Source: Acholeplasmataceae bacterium
GTDB taxonomy: Bacteria; Bacillota_I; Bacilli_A; ML615J-28; CAG-698
Length of the DNA: 12,900 nucleotides
Assembly: GCA_012839485.1 (NCBI GenBank)
Contig: DUNF01000100.1
Location: 1 to 12,900, forward strand
Reading direction: 5' to 3'
Below, piece by piece: positions 6,768-12,900 of this stretch. The notes under the pieces are model-generated. The model did no database searches, was not told the DNA's origin, and worked only from the letters and a program-made list of their open reading frames with translations. The translations under genes and the position numbers were made by a program. Numbering within the stretch: the stretch's first letter is position 1; each line of letters opens with the position of its first letter.

Positions 6768-7352
6768 GTGAAAAAAGATAAAAAGATAAAACAAATTTTT
6801 GAACTTTTTTGGATTTTCTTTAAAATCGGCGCTTTTACTTTTGGTGGCGGTTTAGCTATGTTGCCTCTAATTAGAAAAGAGCTTGTGGAAAGAAAGAAAT
6901 GGATTTCTGACGAAGATATGTTAGATATGTTGGCTTTAGCTGAGTGCACTCCTGGGGTTATTGCAGTTAATAGTGCTACATACGTTGGTCATACAGTTGG
7001 TGGTTTTTGGGGTTCACTATTTGCAACAATCGGAGTAATATTACCATCTATCATTGTTATTACTATTGTTTCTTTTTTCTATCAAGCTTTCTTAGAAAAC
7101 AAAGTAATTAGTCAAATTTTTCACGGCGTAAGGATTGGTGCTGTAGTTTTAATTTTAAATGCTTTAAGTAAATTATATAGAGTATTAAAAAAAGACTATA
7201 TGTCTTATGGGCTTATCGTAATTGCTTTAACACTTGCTTTATTATTAGATATACCAACAATCACAATTATTGTTTTTGGAATGTTAATTGGAGCTGTTTT
7301 TGCTGTAATTAGTGCCAAAAAAGAAGTGGAGACTTATGATGGCACTAATTAA
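6768..7352 (+). CDS. Chromate transporter family protein, first half-size subunit
   Basis: This 194-residue membrane protein belongs to the chromate ion transporter (CHR) family in its short form, in which two adjacent genes each encode one homologous half. The family hallmark is near the N-terminus: FFKIGAFTFGGGLAMLP (17-33), then ECTPGVIAVNSAT (59-71), followed by several hydrophobic segments to about 182. The start is GTG at 6768, set by GGAGGTGA (6753-6760) with 7 nt spacing. The gene overlaps the second half by 14 nt, so the two products are probably made together and form a heteromer. Family membership is clear, but the real substrate (chromate or another anion) is not shown by sequence. 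Confidence 0.92.
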   Translation: MKKDKKIKQIFELFWIFFKIGAFTFGGGLAMLPLIRKELVERKKWISDEDMLDMLALAECTPGVIAVNSATYVGHTVGGFWGSLFATIGVILPSIIVITIVSFFYQAFLENKVISQIFHGVRIGAVVLILNALSKLYRVLKKDYMSYGLIVIALTLALLLDIPTITIIVFGMLIGAVFAVISAKKEVETYDGTN

Positions 7353-7911
7353 ATTACTTTTAGAATTGTTTTTTGTTTTCTTTAAAATAGGATTATTTAC
7401 TATCGGTGGCGGTTATGCGATGATCCCAATGATTGAAGATGAAATTGTAATGCAAAAGGGTTGGATTACAACAACCGAAATTTTAAACTTCTTAGCAATA
7501 TCTGAGTCTACTCCTGGTCCATTTGCAATTAATACTGCAACATTAATCGGCTTCCAACAAGCGGGCATATTAGGAGGTATAGCAGCTACTCTTGGCGTTG
7601 TTACACCTTCATTTCTTATCATATATATTATTGCCAAATTCATGTCTAAGTTTTCGGAAAATTATTATGTGAAGTCTGTTTTTAAAATTTTAAAACCAGT
7701 AATAATTGGTTTGTTGATGGCTGTAGTGGTATCGTTAGTTTCTAAAAATTTGTTTGTTGGAGAAGAAACTAGCTATCTTCTAGATTGGAAAGCTATTGTA
7801 ATAATGGTTGTTATTCTCACCCTTTCTCAAATCTTTAAAAAAGCCCACCCTATTCTCTTAATTTTTATTTCGGGCATATTAGGATATATCTTTTATGGAC
7901 TTATTCCTTAA
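7339..7911 (+). CDS. Chromate transporter family protein, second half-size subunit
   Basis: This 190-residue protein is homologous to the product of the preceding gene. It has FFKIGLFTIGGGYAMIP (14-30), ESTPGPFAINTAT (56-68) and about five further hydrophobic segments. The ATG at 7339 is chosen because GGAG (7328-7331) is 7 nt upstream. The adjacent ATG at 7336 is only 4 nt from it, and a GTG at 7312 would add a charged, atypical N-terminus. The gene begins inside the 3' end of its partner, so the pair is translationally coupled. No clear intrinsic terminator follows the TAA, so some transcripts may run into the T-box leader of asnS. Confidence 0.92.
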   Translation: MALIKLLLELFFVFFKIGLFTIGGGYAMIPMIEDEIVMQKGWITTTEILNFLAISESTPGPFAINTATLIGFQQAGILGGIAATLGVVTPSFLIIYIIAKFMSKFSENYYVKSVFKILKPVIIGLLMAVVVSLVSKNLFVGEETSYLLDWKAIVIMVVILTLSQIFKKAHPILLIFISGILGYIFYGLIP

Positions 7912-7955
7912 AAACTTTTATACTTTTGACCTTGTTAATATAGCTTAGTTTTATC

Positions 7956-7984
7956 TTGACAAAAAAGAGGCATAATGATAAAAT
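7956..7984 (+). promoter_or_regulatory. Promoter of the asnS T-box transcript
   Basis: TTGACA (7956-7961, consensus), a 17-nt spacer and TAAAAT (7979-7984). The predicted start near 7991 is just upstream of the T-box Stem I. This is the best -35 in the window. Confidence 0.75.
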
Positions 7985-7987
7985 TAA

Positions 7988-8221
7988 ACTATAAGGCGAT
8001 GAATAGAAAAGTACTATAAAAATCATTTACAGAGATATGACAATGGTGAGAGTCGTAATTATATTTTATAGGAAAGAACACTAGGAGCTGTTAGAAGAAA
8101 TTAAGTAGACCTAACCGTAACTTTGCGTTAAAAAGTAAAATGAGTATTGCGTATTTTTATACGAACTAAGGTGGTACCGCGGAAATTTTTCGTCCTTAAA
8201 ATGATTTTTAAGGACTTTTTA
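7988..8221 (+). ncRNA. T-box riboswitch (tRNA-Asn sensing) of asnS
   Basis: The leader has all the T-box landmarks. Stem I begins with the GATGA/K-turn element (7998-8002) and has the distal AGAGA and GGTGA elements. An upper helix CTATAAAA/TTTTATAG is followed by GAAAGAACA, which places the specifier codon AAC (Asn) at 8077-8079. The conserved T-box AAGGTGGTACCGCGG is at 8168-8182. The antiterminator can form by UAAGG (8167-8171) pairing with CCUUA (8194-8198), exclusive with the terminator at 8192-8221. Uncharged tRNA-Asn would pair with the specifier and with the UGGU bulge (8172-8175), stabilise the antiterminator and allow asnS transcription. The base that contacts the tRNA discriminator is U (8175). 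Confidence 0.95.
8192..8221 (+). terminator. T-box-controlled intrinsic terminator
   Basis: A 10-bp stem GTCCTTAAAA (8192-8201) / TTTTAAGGAC (8206-8215) with loop TGAT is followed by TTTTT. The 5' arm shares CCTTA with the antiterminator, so the two structures are mutually exclusive. Confidence 0.93.
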
Positions 8222-8241
8222 TATTTTAGGAGGAAATAAAA

Positions 8242-9624
8242 ATGGATTTATATTTATTAGACCAAAAACACAAACAACTAGAAAACAAAGAAATTACAGT
8301 TCAAGGTTGGGTAAGATCAAATAGAGACCAAAAAGAGTTTGGATTTATTGCTTTATCTGATGGAACTACTCTAGGAACACTACAACTTGTTTATGATGAT
8401 AAATTAGAAAACTTTGGAGAAGTTTCTAAAATTAGAGTTGGTGCAAGTATAGCTGCTACTGGATTAGTTGTGCTAACGCCTAATGCAAAACAACCTTATG
8501 AGCTTAAGGTTACAAAATTAGAACTTATAGGTGACTGCCCAGAAGATTATCCTATTCAACCAAAAAGACACTCACGCGAGTTTTTAAGAGAGCAAGCATA
8601 TTTAAGACCAAGAACTAATTTATTTAATGCTGTCTTTAGAGTAAGAAGTGTTTTAGCTTACGCTATTCATAACTATTTTTATGAAAATAGGTTTGTTTAC
8701 TTACATTCTCCAATTATTACTGCAAGCGATGCAGAAGGTGCAGGAGATATGTTTCAAGTAACAACTTTAGATTTAGAAAATTTACCAAAAACAAAAGATA
8801 AAAAAGTAGATTATTCTCAAGATTTCTTTAGAAAAGCAGCTCACCTAACTGTATCTGGTCAACTAGAAGCAGAAACATTTGCAACTGCATTTAAAAAGGT
8901 TTATACTTTTGGCCCAACATTTAGAGCAGAAAACTCTAATACACAACGTCATGCTTCGGAATTTTGGATGATTGAACCAGAAATTTGCTTTGCGGATTTA
9001 AATGATGATATGGCTTTAATTGAAGATCTTTTAAAATACGTAATCAAGTATGTTTTAAAACACGCTCCAGAAGAAATGGCCTTTTTTGATCAATTTGTTG
9101 CAAAAGGAAAAATAAAAGAATTAGAAGCATTTTTAAATTCAAAAATTGCTGTTTGTACACACAAAAATGCAATTAAAATTATGAAAGAATCGGGTCATAA
9201 ATTTACAGAAAAGCCAGAATATGGGAAAGACCTTGCTACTGAACATGAAAAATATTTAACTGATGTTCATTTTAAAGGCCCTGTATTTGTAATTGATTGG
9301 CCAAAAGATATTAAGGCTTTCTATATGAGGCTAAACGAAGATGGTGAAACGGTAGCAGCGGTAGATCTGCTTGTTCCTGGTTGCGGTGAATTAGTCGGCG
9401 GTAGCCAAAGAGAAGAACGTTACGACTTACTAGAAAAACGTATGAAAGAAATGAACGTGCCTGTTGATGAAATGCAATGGTATCTAAACTTAAGAAAATA
9501 TGGAACTGCAAAACACGCAGGATTTGGAGTTGGATTCGAAAGACTAGTAATGTATGTTACTGGTATCGAAAACATTAGAGATGTTTTACCTTTCCCAAGA
9601 ACTCCAGGAAATTGTGATTATTAA
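8242..9624 (+). CDS. asnS: Asparaginyl-tRNA synthetase
   Basis: This 460-residue class IIb synthetase joins Asn to tRNA-Asn. It has an N-terminal OB-fold anticodon-binding domain (about 15-100, with VQGWVRSNRDQKEFGFIALSDG) and a catalytic domain. Motif 1 is around 140-163 (with HSPIIT), motif 2 is FRAENSNTQRHASEFWMIEPE (216-236) and motif 3 is GFGVGFERLVMYVTG (427-441), followed by the PFPRTPGNCDY end typical of AsnRS rather than AspRS. The length matches the E. coli-type AsnRS (466) more than the shorter Bacillus type (430). The ATG at 8242 has AGGAGG (8228-8233) 8 nt upstream, after the T-box terminator. The AAC specifier of the leader independently supports Asn specificity. It is the only gene after the T-box, followed by a terminator. 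Confidence 0.97.
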   Translation: MDLYLLDQKHKQLENKEITVQGWVRSNRDQKEFGFIALSDGTTLGTLQLVYDDKLENFGEVSKIRVGASIAATGLVVLTPNAKQPYELKVTKLELIGDCPEDYPIQPKRHSREFLREQAYLRPRTNLFNAVFRVRSVLAYAIHNYFYENRFVYLHSPIITASDAEGAGDMFQVTTLDLENLPKTKDKKVDYSQDFFRKAAHLTVSGQLEAETFATAFKKVYTFGPTFRAENSNTQRHASEFWMIEPEICFADLNDDMALIEDLLKYVIKYVLKHAPEEMAFFDQFVAKGKIKELEAFLNSKIAVCTHKNAIKIMKESGHKFTEKPEYGKDLATEHEKYLTDVHFKGPVFVIDWPKDIKAFYMRLNEDGETVAAVDLLVPGCGELVGGSQREERYDLLEKRMKEMNVPVDEMQWYLNLRKYGTAKHAGFGVGFERLVMYVTGIENIRDVLPFPRTPGNCDY

Positions 9625-9646
9625 ACTTGTTAAGATAGTATAAAAT

Positions 9647-9677
9647 AAAAACACATTAGTTTTACTAATGTGTTTTT
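9647..9677. terminator. Bidirectional intrinsic terminator between convergent genes
   Basis: A perfect 14-bp stem AAAAACACATTAGT (9647-9660) / ACTAATGTGTTTTT (9664-9677) with a 3-nt loop has T runs in both orientations. It lies 22 nt after the asnS stop and 4 nt from the stop of the converging gene, so it can serve both. Confidence 0.9.
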
Positions 9678-9681
9678 CTAT

Positions 9682-10419
9682 TTATACCTCTATCGCACAT
9701 ATCTTATTAGCTTTACCGAAAATATAAAGTTTGTCCTTTTCTTTCTTCAAGTTTAAAATTCCTTTTTTTAAATGAACCCTTATTTCCTTAGAAATCATTT
9801 CTTTATATTTAAGTATCGAATAAACAAAAGCACAAGGCAGGTCTTTTCCTTCTAACCATCCATCTTCATTATAAGTATAGATAACTACATTGTCTTTATT
9901 TATTATGCGAGCAAAACTTATATCTTTTTCTCTTGAGAAATAAGGATTGCCGTATAACTCTTCAGCTAGCCCGCTATTTACTAATTCATCTAAATTTTTT
10001 GTAATTACTAAAATTTGTTCTCTTTTGTCTACATAACGATAAATAGGAATCTTTCCTTTAGTAGTTAGGATTTCATCTTCTACTAATTTGTTTTTATCTA
10101 TTTTAATTTCATAACCAATTAAATCTTGATCAATAATGTTTATTTTTTCGCCCGAATAATTTATTTCGTTTTTATAATCAATTTCTTGATCTTTAAAATA
10201 AGTACAAATAACTCTTATTCCCCCAAAATAGATATCTGTTTTCTCCCCTTTTGCATTAAAAACATTAATTTTATTATGAGAATAAATAATTAATCCTTTA
10301 GCTCCAATTCCTAGTTTACGGTTACATAATTTTATTGCTTCTTTTTGATAATCTAAATCGGGGTTTTCTTCACCAGTAAGAAAATCATTTCCTTCTTCAT
10401 GATATTTATAATATTTCAT
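9682..10419 (-). CDS. Diverged diaminopimelate epimerase-like (DapF-fold) protein, probably not an epimerase
   Basis: This 245-residue protein resembles DapF in outline: KYHEEGNDF (5-13, for KMHGAGNDF), AIKLCNRKLGIGAKGLII (28-45, for the CDRHFGIGADGL block), NVFNAKG (52-58, for RIFNADG) and GGIR (66-69). A second half shows NPYFSREKDISFARIINKDN (158-177). DapF uses two cysteines in pseudo-mirror motifs. Here the first (CGNGIR) reads YFGGIR, so catalytic Cys is Tyr64 and the following Gly and Asn are changed. The second region (ERGxGETLACGTGA) is degraded to EDGWLEGKDLPCAF and keeps only Cys186. The protein is shorter than usual DapF (about 275) yet has an intact frame and a good ATG with GAGGTGA. 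I infer a pseudoenzyme or a new function for the fold. Another DapF/PhzF-fold family is an alternative. It is monocistronic behind its own promoter and is not near lysine genes here. Confidence 0.65.
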   Translation of the reverse strand: MKYYKYHEEGNDFLTGEENPDLDYQKEAIKLCNRKLGIGAKGLIIYSHNKINVFNAKGEKTDIYFGGIRVICTYFKDQEIDYKNEINYSGEKINIIDQDLIGYEIKIDKNKLVEDEILTTKGKIPIYRYVDKREQILVITKNLDELVNSGLAEELYGNPYFSREKDISFARIINKDNVVIYTYNEDGWLEGKDLPCAFVYSILKYKEMISKEIRVHLKKGILNLKKEKDKLYIFGKANKICAIEV

Positions 10420-10437
10420 AAAATCACCTCTTTTGTT

Positions 10438-10446
10438 ATTATATCA
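10438..10446 (-). promoter_or_regulatory. Extended -10 promoter of the DapF-like gene
   Basis: The minus strand reads TGATATAAT (10446-10438) ahead of the GAGGTGA site. A partial -35, TTTACT (10466-10461), at 17 nt spacing lies inside the terminator stem of ppdK. The same 17-bp context (TTTTTATGATATAATAA) occurs at the dnaX promoter. Confidence 0.6.
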
Positions 10447-10453
10447 TAAAAAG

Positions 10454-10481
10454 AAAAAGGAGTAAAACTTTACTCCTTTTT
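10454..10481 (-). terminator. Intrinsic terminator of ppdK
   Basis: AAAAAGGAGTAAA (10454-10466) and TTTACTCCTTTTT (10469-10481) form a perfect stem (effective loop AACT). On the minus strand it is followed by CTTTTT. It lies 9 nt after the ppdK stop and separates ppdK from the DapF-like gene downstream. Confidence 0.9.
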
Positions 10482-10490
10482 ATATATTGT

Positions 10491-12900
10491 TTATTTCTTA
10501 TGTTTAATTGCAGCTTGAGCAGCAGCTAAAATTGCAATTGGTACACGATAAGGTGAACAAGATACATAATCTAATCCTGCTCTATGGAAGAAATCTACTG
10601 ATGAAGGATCTCCACCATGTTCCCCACAAATACCAATCTTAAGTTTCTTGTTTGCTTTTCTTCCTTTTTCTACAGTTAATTTAACTAATTGTCCAACTCC
10701 TTCTTGGTCAAGACGAGCAAATGGGTCATTTAAATAAATTTTCTTTTCGTAATAGTTTTTCAAGAAGTCTGCGCCATCATCACGACTAAAACCAAATGTC
10801 ATTTGTGTTAAGTCGTTAGTCCCAAAACTAAAGAAGTCTGCTTCTGCACCAATAATATCAGATAATAAAGCTGCACGAGGAACTTCAATCATTGTTCCAA
10901 TTTTGTATTCTCCTTTTATCTTGTTTTCTTTTAAAACTTGATCTGCAGTTGCTTTAATAATATCTTTTAGATATCTTAACTCTCTAATTTCACCTACAAG
11001 TGGAATCATAATTTCTGGAATTGCTTTATATTCAGGATTACGTTTCTTTACGGCACAATAAGCACCAATGATAGCTTTTGTTTGCATAATTGGTAGTTCT
11101 GGATATGAGATAGCAAGACGGCAACCTCTATGTCCCAACATTGGGTTAGCTTCTTCAAGTTCTGAAATTCTTAATTTCATTTTTTCTAAACTAACTCCTA
11201 AATCCTTAGCTAGTGCTGTGATATCTTTTTCTTCTTTTGGTAAGAACTCATGTAGTGGCGGGTCAAGAAGTCTAATTGTAACTGAATAGTCACCCATTGC
11301 TTCAAAAATTTCTTCAAAGTCTTGTTTTTGCATTGGTAGAATTTTAGCCAACGCTTTTTCTCTTTCTTTAGTACAATCAGCAATAATCATTTCTCTAATT
11401 GCTTTAATTCTTTCTTCACCAAAGAACATATGTTCGGTTCTACATAATCCAATACCTGTAGCGCCAAATTCGCGAGCTTGTTTTGCATCTCTTGGTGTAT
11501 CAGCATTAGCTCTAACACCTAAACGCTTAGCTTCATTAGCCCATTTCATAATGATAGCAAAATTTCCAGAAATAGTTGCTGGTTCAGTTGCGATTGCTTC
11601 TTTATAAATACGGCCTGTAGTTCCATCTAAAGAGATAATGTCTCCTTCTTTAATTTTTACATCATTAATTAAAGCATAGTCCTTTTGGAATCTTAATTCG
11701 TGACAACCAGCTACACAGCATTTGCCCATACCACGAGCCACAACAGCTGCATGTGATGTCATACCGCCTCTAGCAGTTAAGAATCCTTCTGAAATATGCA
11801 TACCTTCAATATCTTCAGGTGATGTTTCTAATCTTACTAAAACAACTTTGCGACCTGCGTTATGTGCTACAAGTGCTTTTTCAACTGTAAATGCTACTTC
11901 CCCAGTAGCTGCACCTGGAGATGCAGGTAATCCTTGTCCAATTGGTTTTGCTGCTTTTAATGCTTCTGCTACAAAGTGTGGATGTAGTAAATCGTCTAGT
12001 TGTGCTGGTTGCAATAATAACAAAGCTTCTTCTTGACTAATTAGTCCCTCATTATGCATATCGATAGCTATTTTAATAGCAGCTTGAGCTGTTCTTTTAC
12101 CACTTCTAGTTTGTAATAGGTATAGTTTATCTTCTTCGATTGTAAATTCAATATCTTGCATATCTTTATAGAATGCTTCTAGTTTTTTCATTGAACCAAT
12201 TAATTCATTATATAGTTTTTCGCTGTAATCTTTTAGATGATCTAAATCTTCTGGAGTTCTAATACCAGCAACAACGTCTTCTCCTTGAGCATTCATCAAA
12301 TACTCACCATAGCAATGATCTTCACCAGTAGCAGGGTTACGAGAGAAAGCAACTCCTGTTCCAGATGAATCTCCCATATTACCAAATACCATTGATTGAA
12401 CGTTTACTGCAGTTCCCCATTCGTGAGGAATATCGTTCATTCTACGATAGTAAATTGCCCTTGGTGTATTCCAAGATAAGAATACAGCATTAATAGCACC
12501 AAATAGTTGTTCTTCTGGATTTTCTGGAAAATCTTTTCCAACAGCTTTCTTATAAATTGCTTTGAATTTTTGAATCATTTTTTTGAAATCGTCAGCACTA
12601 AATTCAGTATCTAATTTAATTCCTCTTTCTTCTTTCGTTTCATCAATGATTTTCTCAAATTCACTTTTGCCAACACCCATAACTACATCGGCATACATTT
12701 GAACGAAACGACGATATGAATCGTAAACAAAACGAGGATTGTTTGTTTTGCGCGCTAAACCAGCAGCAACGATGTCATTAAGTCCTAAGTTCAAAATTGT
12801 ATCCATCATACCAGGCATTGAAACCCTTGCGCCTGATCTTACTGAAAGTAATAATGGATTGTTTGGATCACCAAATTTTTTACCTGTTTGTTTTTCTAAA
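10491..12900 (-). CDS. ppdK: Pyruvate, phosphate dikinase (5' end beyond the window)
   Basis: This enzyme interconverts pyruvate + ATP + phosphate and PEP + AMP + pyrophosphate in the cytoplasm, and in anaerobes often works with PPi-dependent glycolysis. The frame does not start at the internal ATG (12818) but continues to the window edge with LEKQTGKKFGDP and SVRSGARVSMPGMM, giving 802 visible residues. Present are the ATP-grasp part with LYLLQTRSGKRT, the swivelling phospho-His domain GGMTSHAAVVARGMG (His codon at 11751-11753), and the PEP/pyruvate barrel with RTEHMFF, LLDPPLHEFLP and GICGEHGGDP (Cys codon at 10626-10628). Against the Clostridium symbiosum enzyme (His455, Cys831) the visible numbers 383 and 758 imply about 72 missing N-terminal residues, so the intact protein would be about 874 long, as usual. 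No defect is seen. Confidence 0.97.
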   Translation of the reverse strand, partial: LEKQTGKKFGDPNNPLLLSVRSGARVSMPGMMDTILNLGLNDIVAAGLARKTNNPRFVYDSYRRFVQMYADVVMGVGKSEFEKIIDETKEERGIKLDTEFSADDFKKMIQKFKAIYKKAVGKDFPENPEEQLFGAINAVFLSWNTPRAIYYRRMNDIPHEWGTAVNVQSMVFGNMGDSSGTGVAFSRNPATGEDHCYGEYLMNAQGEDVVAGIRTPEDLDHLKDYSEKLYNELIGSMKKLEAFYKDMQDIEFTIEEDKLYLLQTRSGKRTAQAAIKIAIDMHNEGLISQEEALLLLQPAQLDDLLHPHFVAEALKAAKPIGQGLPASPGAATGEVAFTVEKALVAHNAGRKVVLVRLETSPEDIEGMHISEGFLTARGGMTSHAAVVARGMGKCCVAGCHELRFQKDYALINDVKIKEGDIISLDGTTGRIYKEAIATEPATISGNFAIIMKWANEAKRLGVRANADTPRDAKQAREFGATGIGLCRTEHMFFGEERIKAIREMIIADCTKEREKALAKILPMQKQDFEEIFEAMGDYSVTIRLLDPPLHEFLPKEEKDITALAKDLGVSLEKMKLRISELEEANPMLGHRGCRLAISYPELPIMQTKAIIGAYCAVKKRNPEYKAIPEIMIPLVGEIRELRYLKDIIKATADQVLKENKIKGEYKIGTMIEVPRAALLSDIIGAEADFFSFGTNDLTQMTFGFSRDDGADFLKNYYEKKIYLNDPFARLDQEGVGQLVKLTVEKGRKANKKLKIGICGEHGGDPSSVDFFHRAGLDYVSCSPYRVPIAILAAAQAAIKHKK

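Noticed and set aside
6719..6949. Minus-strand 76-codon frame over the chromate-transporter start
   Set aside because: It overlaps a well-supported gene on the other strand, covers the promoter, and has no recognisable motif.
11722..12036. Plus-strand 104-codon frame inside ppdK
   Set aside because: It is the antisense shadow of highly conserved PPDK motifs, including the catalytic His region.
12816..12818. Internal ATG as the start of ppdK
   Set aside because: The frame continues upstream to the window edge with conserved PPDK residues (SVRSGARVS), so this Met is internal.

Overview
The window comes from an AT-rich, low-G+C Gram-positive-type genome. Shine-Dalgarno sites (AGGAGG, GAGGTGA) are strong, GTG and TTG starts occur, and the order dnaX - yaaK/ebfC - recR is the usual Firmicutes/Mollicutes one. 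Tryptophan is encoded by TGG and all reading frames stay open under the standard code, so UGA=Trp Mycoplasma/Spiroplasma-type organisms are unlikely. A Bacilli-related lineage such as Acholeplasma/Izemoplasma-like bacteria or uncultured gut Bacilli fits best, but this is an inference from style and gene order. No mobile element, CRISPR array, tRNA or rRNA was seen.

Left part, minus strand (1-2564): a sugar-type ABC importer operon. It runs from a MalK/UgpC-like ATPase with an unusual charged N-terminal extension, to a MalF/UgpA-like permease, to the N-terminus of a further membrane protein cut by the window edge. Ahead of the ATPase is a compact leader with a promoter inside the end of recR, a 37-codon ORF with a strong ribosome site, and an intrinsic terminator. 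The 5' arm of the terminator is made of the last codons of that ORF, and the ORF's stop codon lies in the terminator loop. This looks like a leader-peptide attenuator and is the most interesting regulatory structure in the window.

Replication/repair cluster, minus strand (2542-6641): dnaX, yaaK/ebfC and recR are packed with 1-2 nt gaps behind one extended -10 promoter. DnaX is about 1053 residues because some 500 residues of coiled-coil and very acidic sequence are inserted between its AAA+/collar part and its C-terminal domain.

Centre, plus strand (6713-9677): a divergent promoter, with a perfect dyad in its spacer, drives two overlapping half-size chromate-transporter-family genes. A textbook T-box riboswitch with an AAC (Asn) specifier then controls asparaginyl-tRNA synthetase (asnS). 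A bidirectional terminator separates asnS from the convergent genes.

Right part, minus strand (9682-12900): pyruvate phosphate dikinase (ppdK, missing only about 72 N-terminal residues at the window edge) ends in an intrinsic terminator. It is followed by a diverged diaminopimelate-epimerase-like protein in which the first catalytic cysteine motif is destroyed, so it is probably a pseudoenzyme or has a new function.
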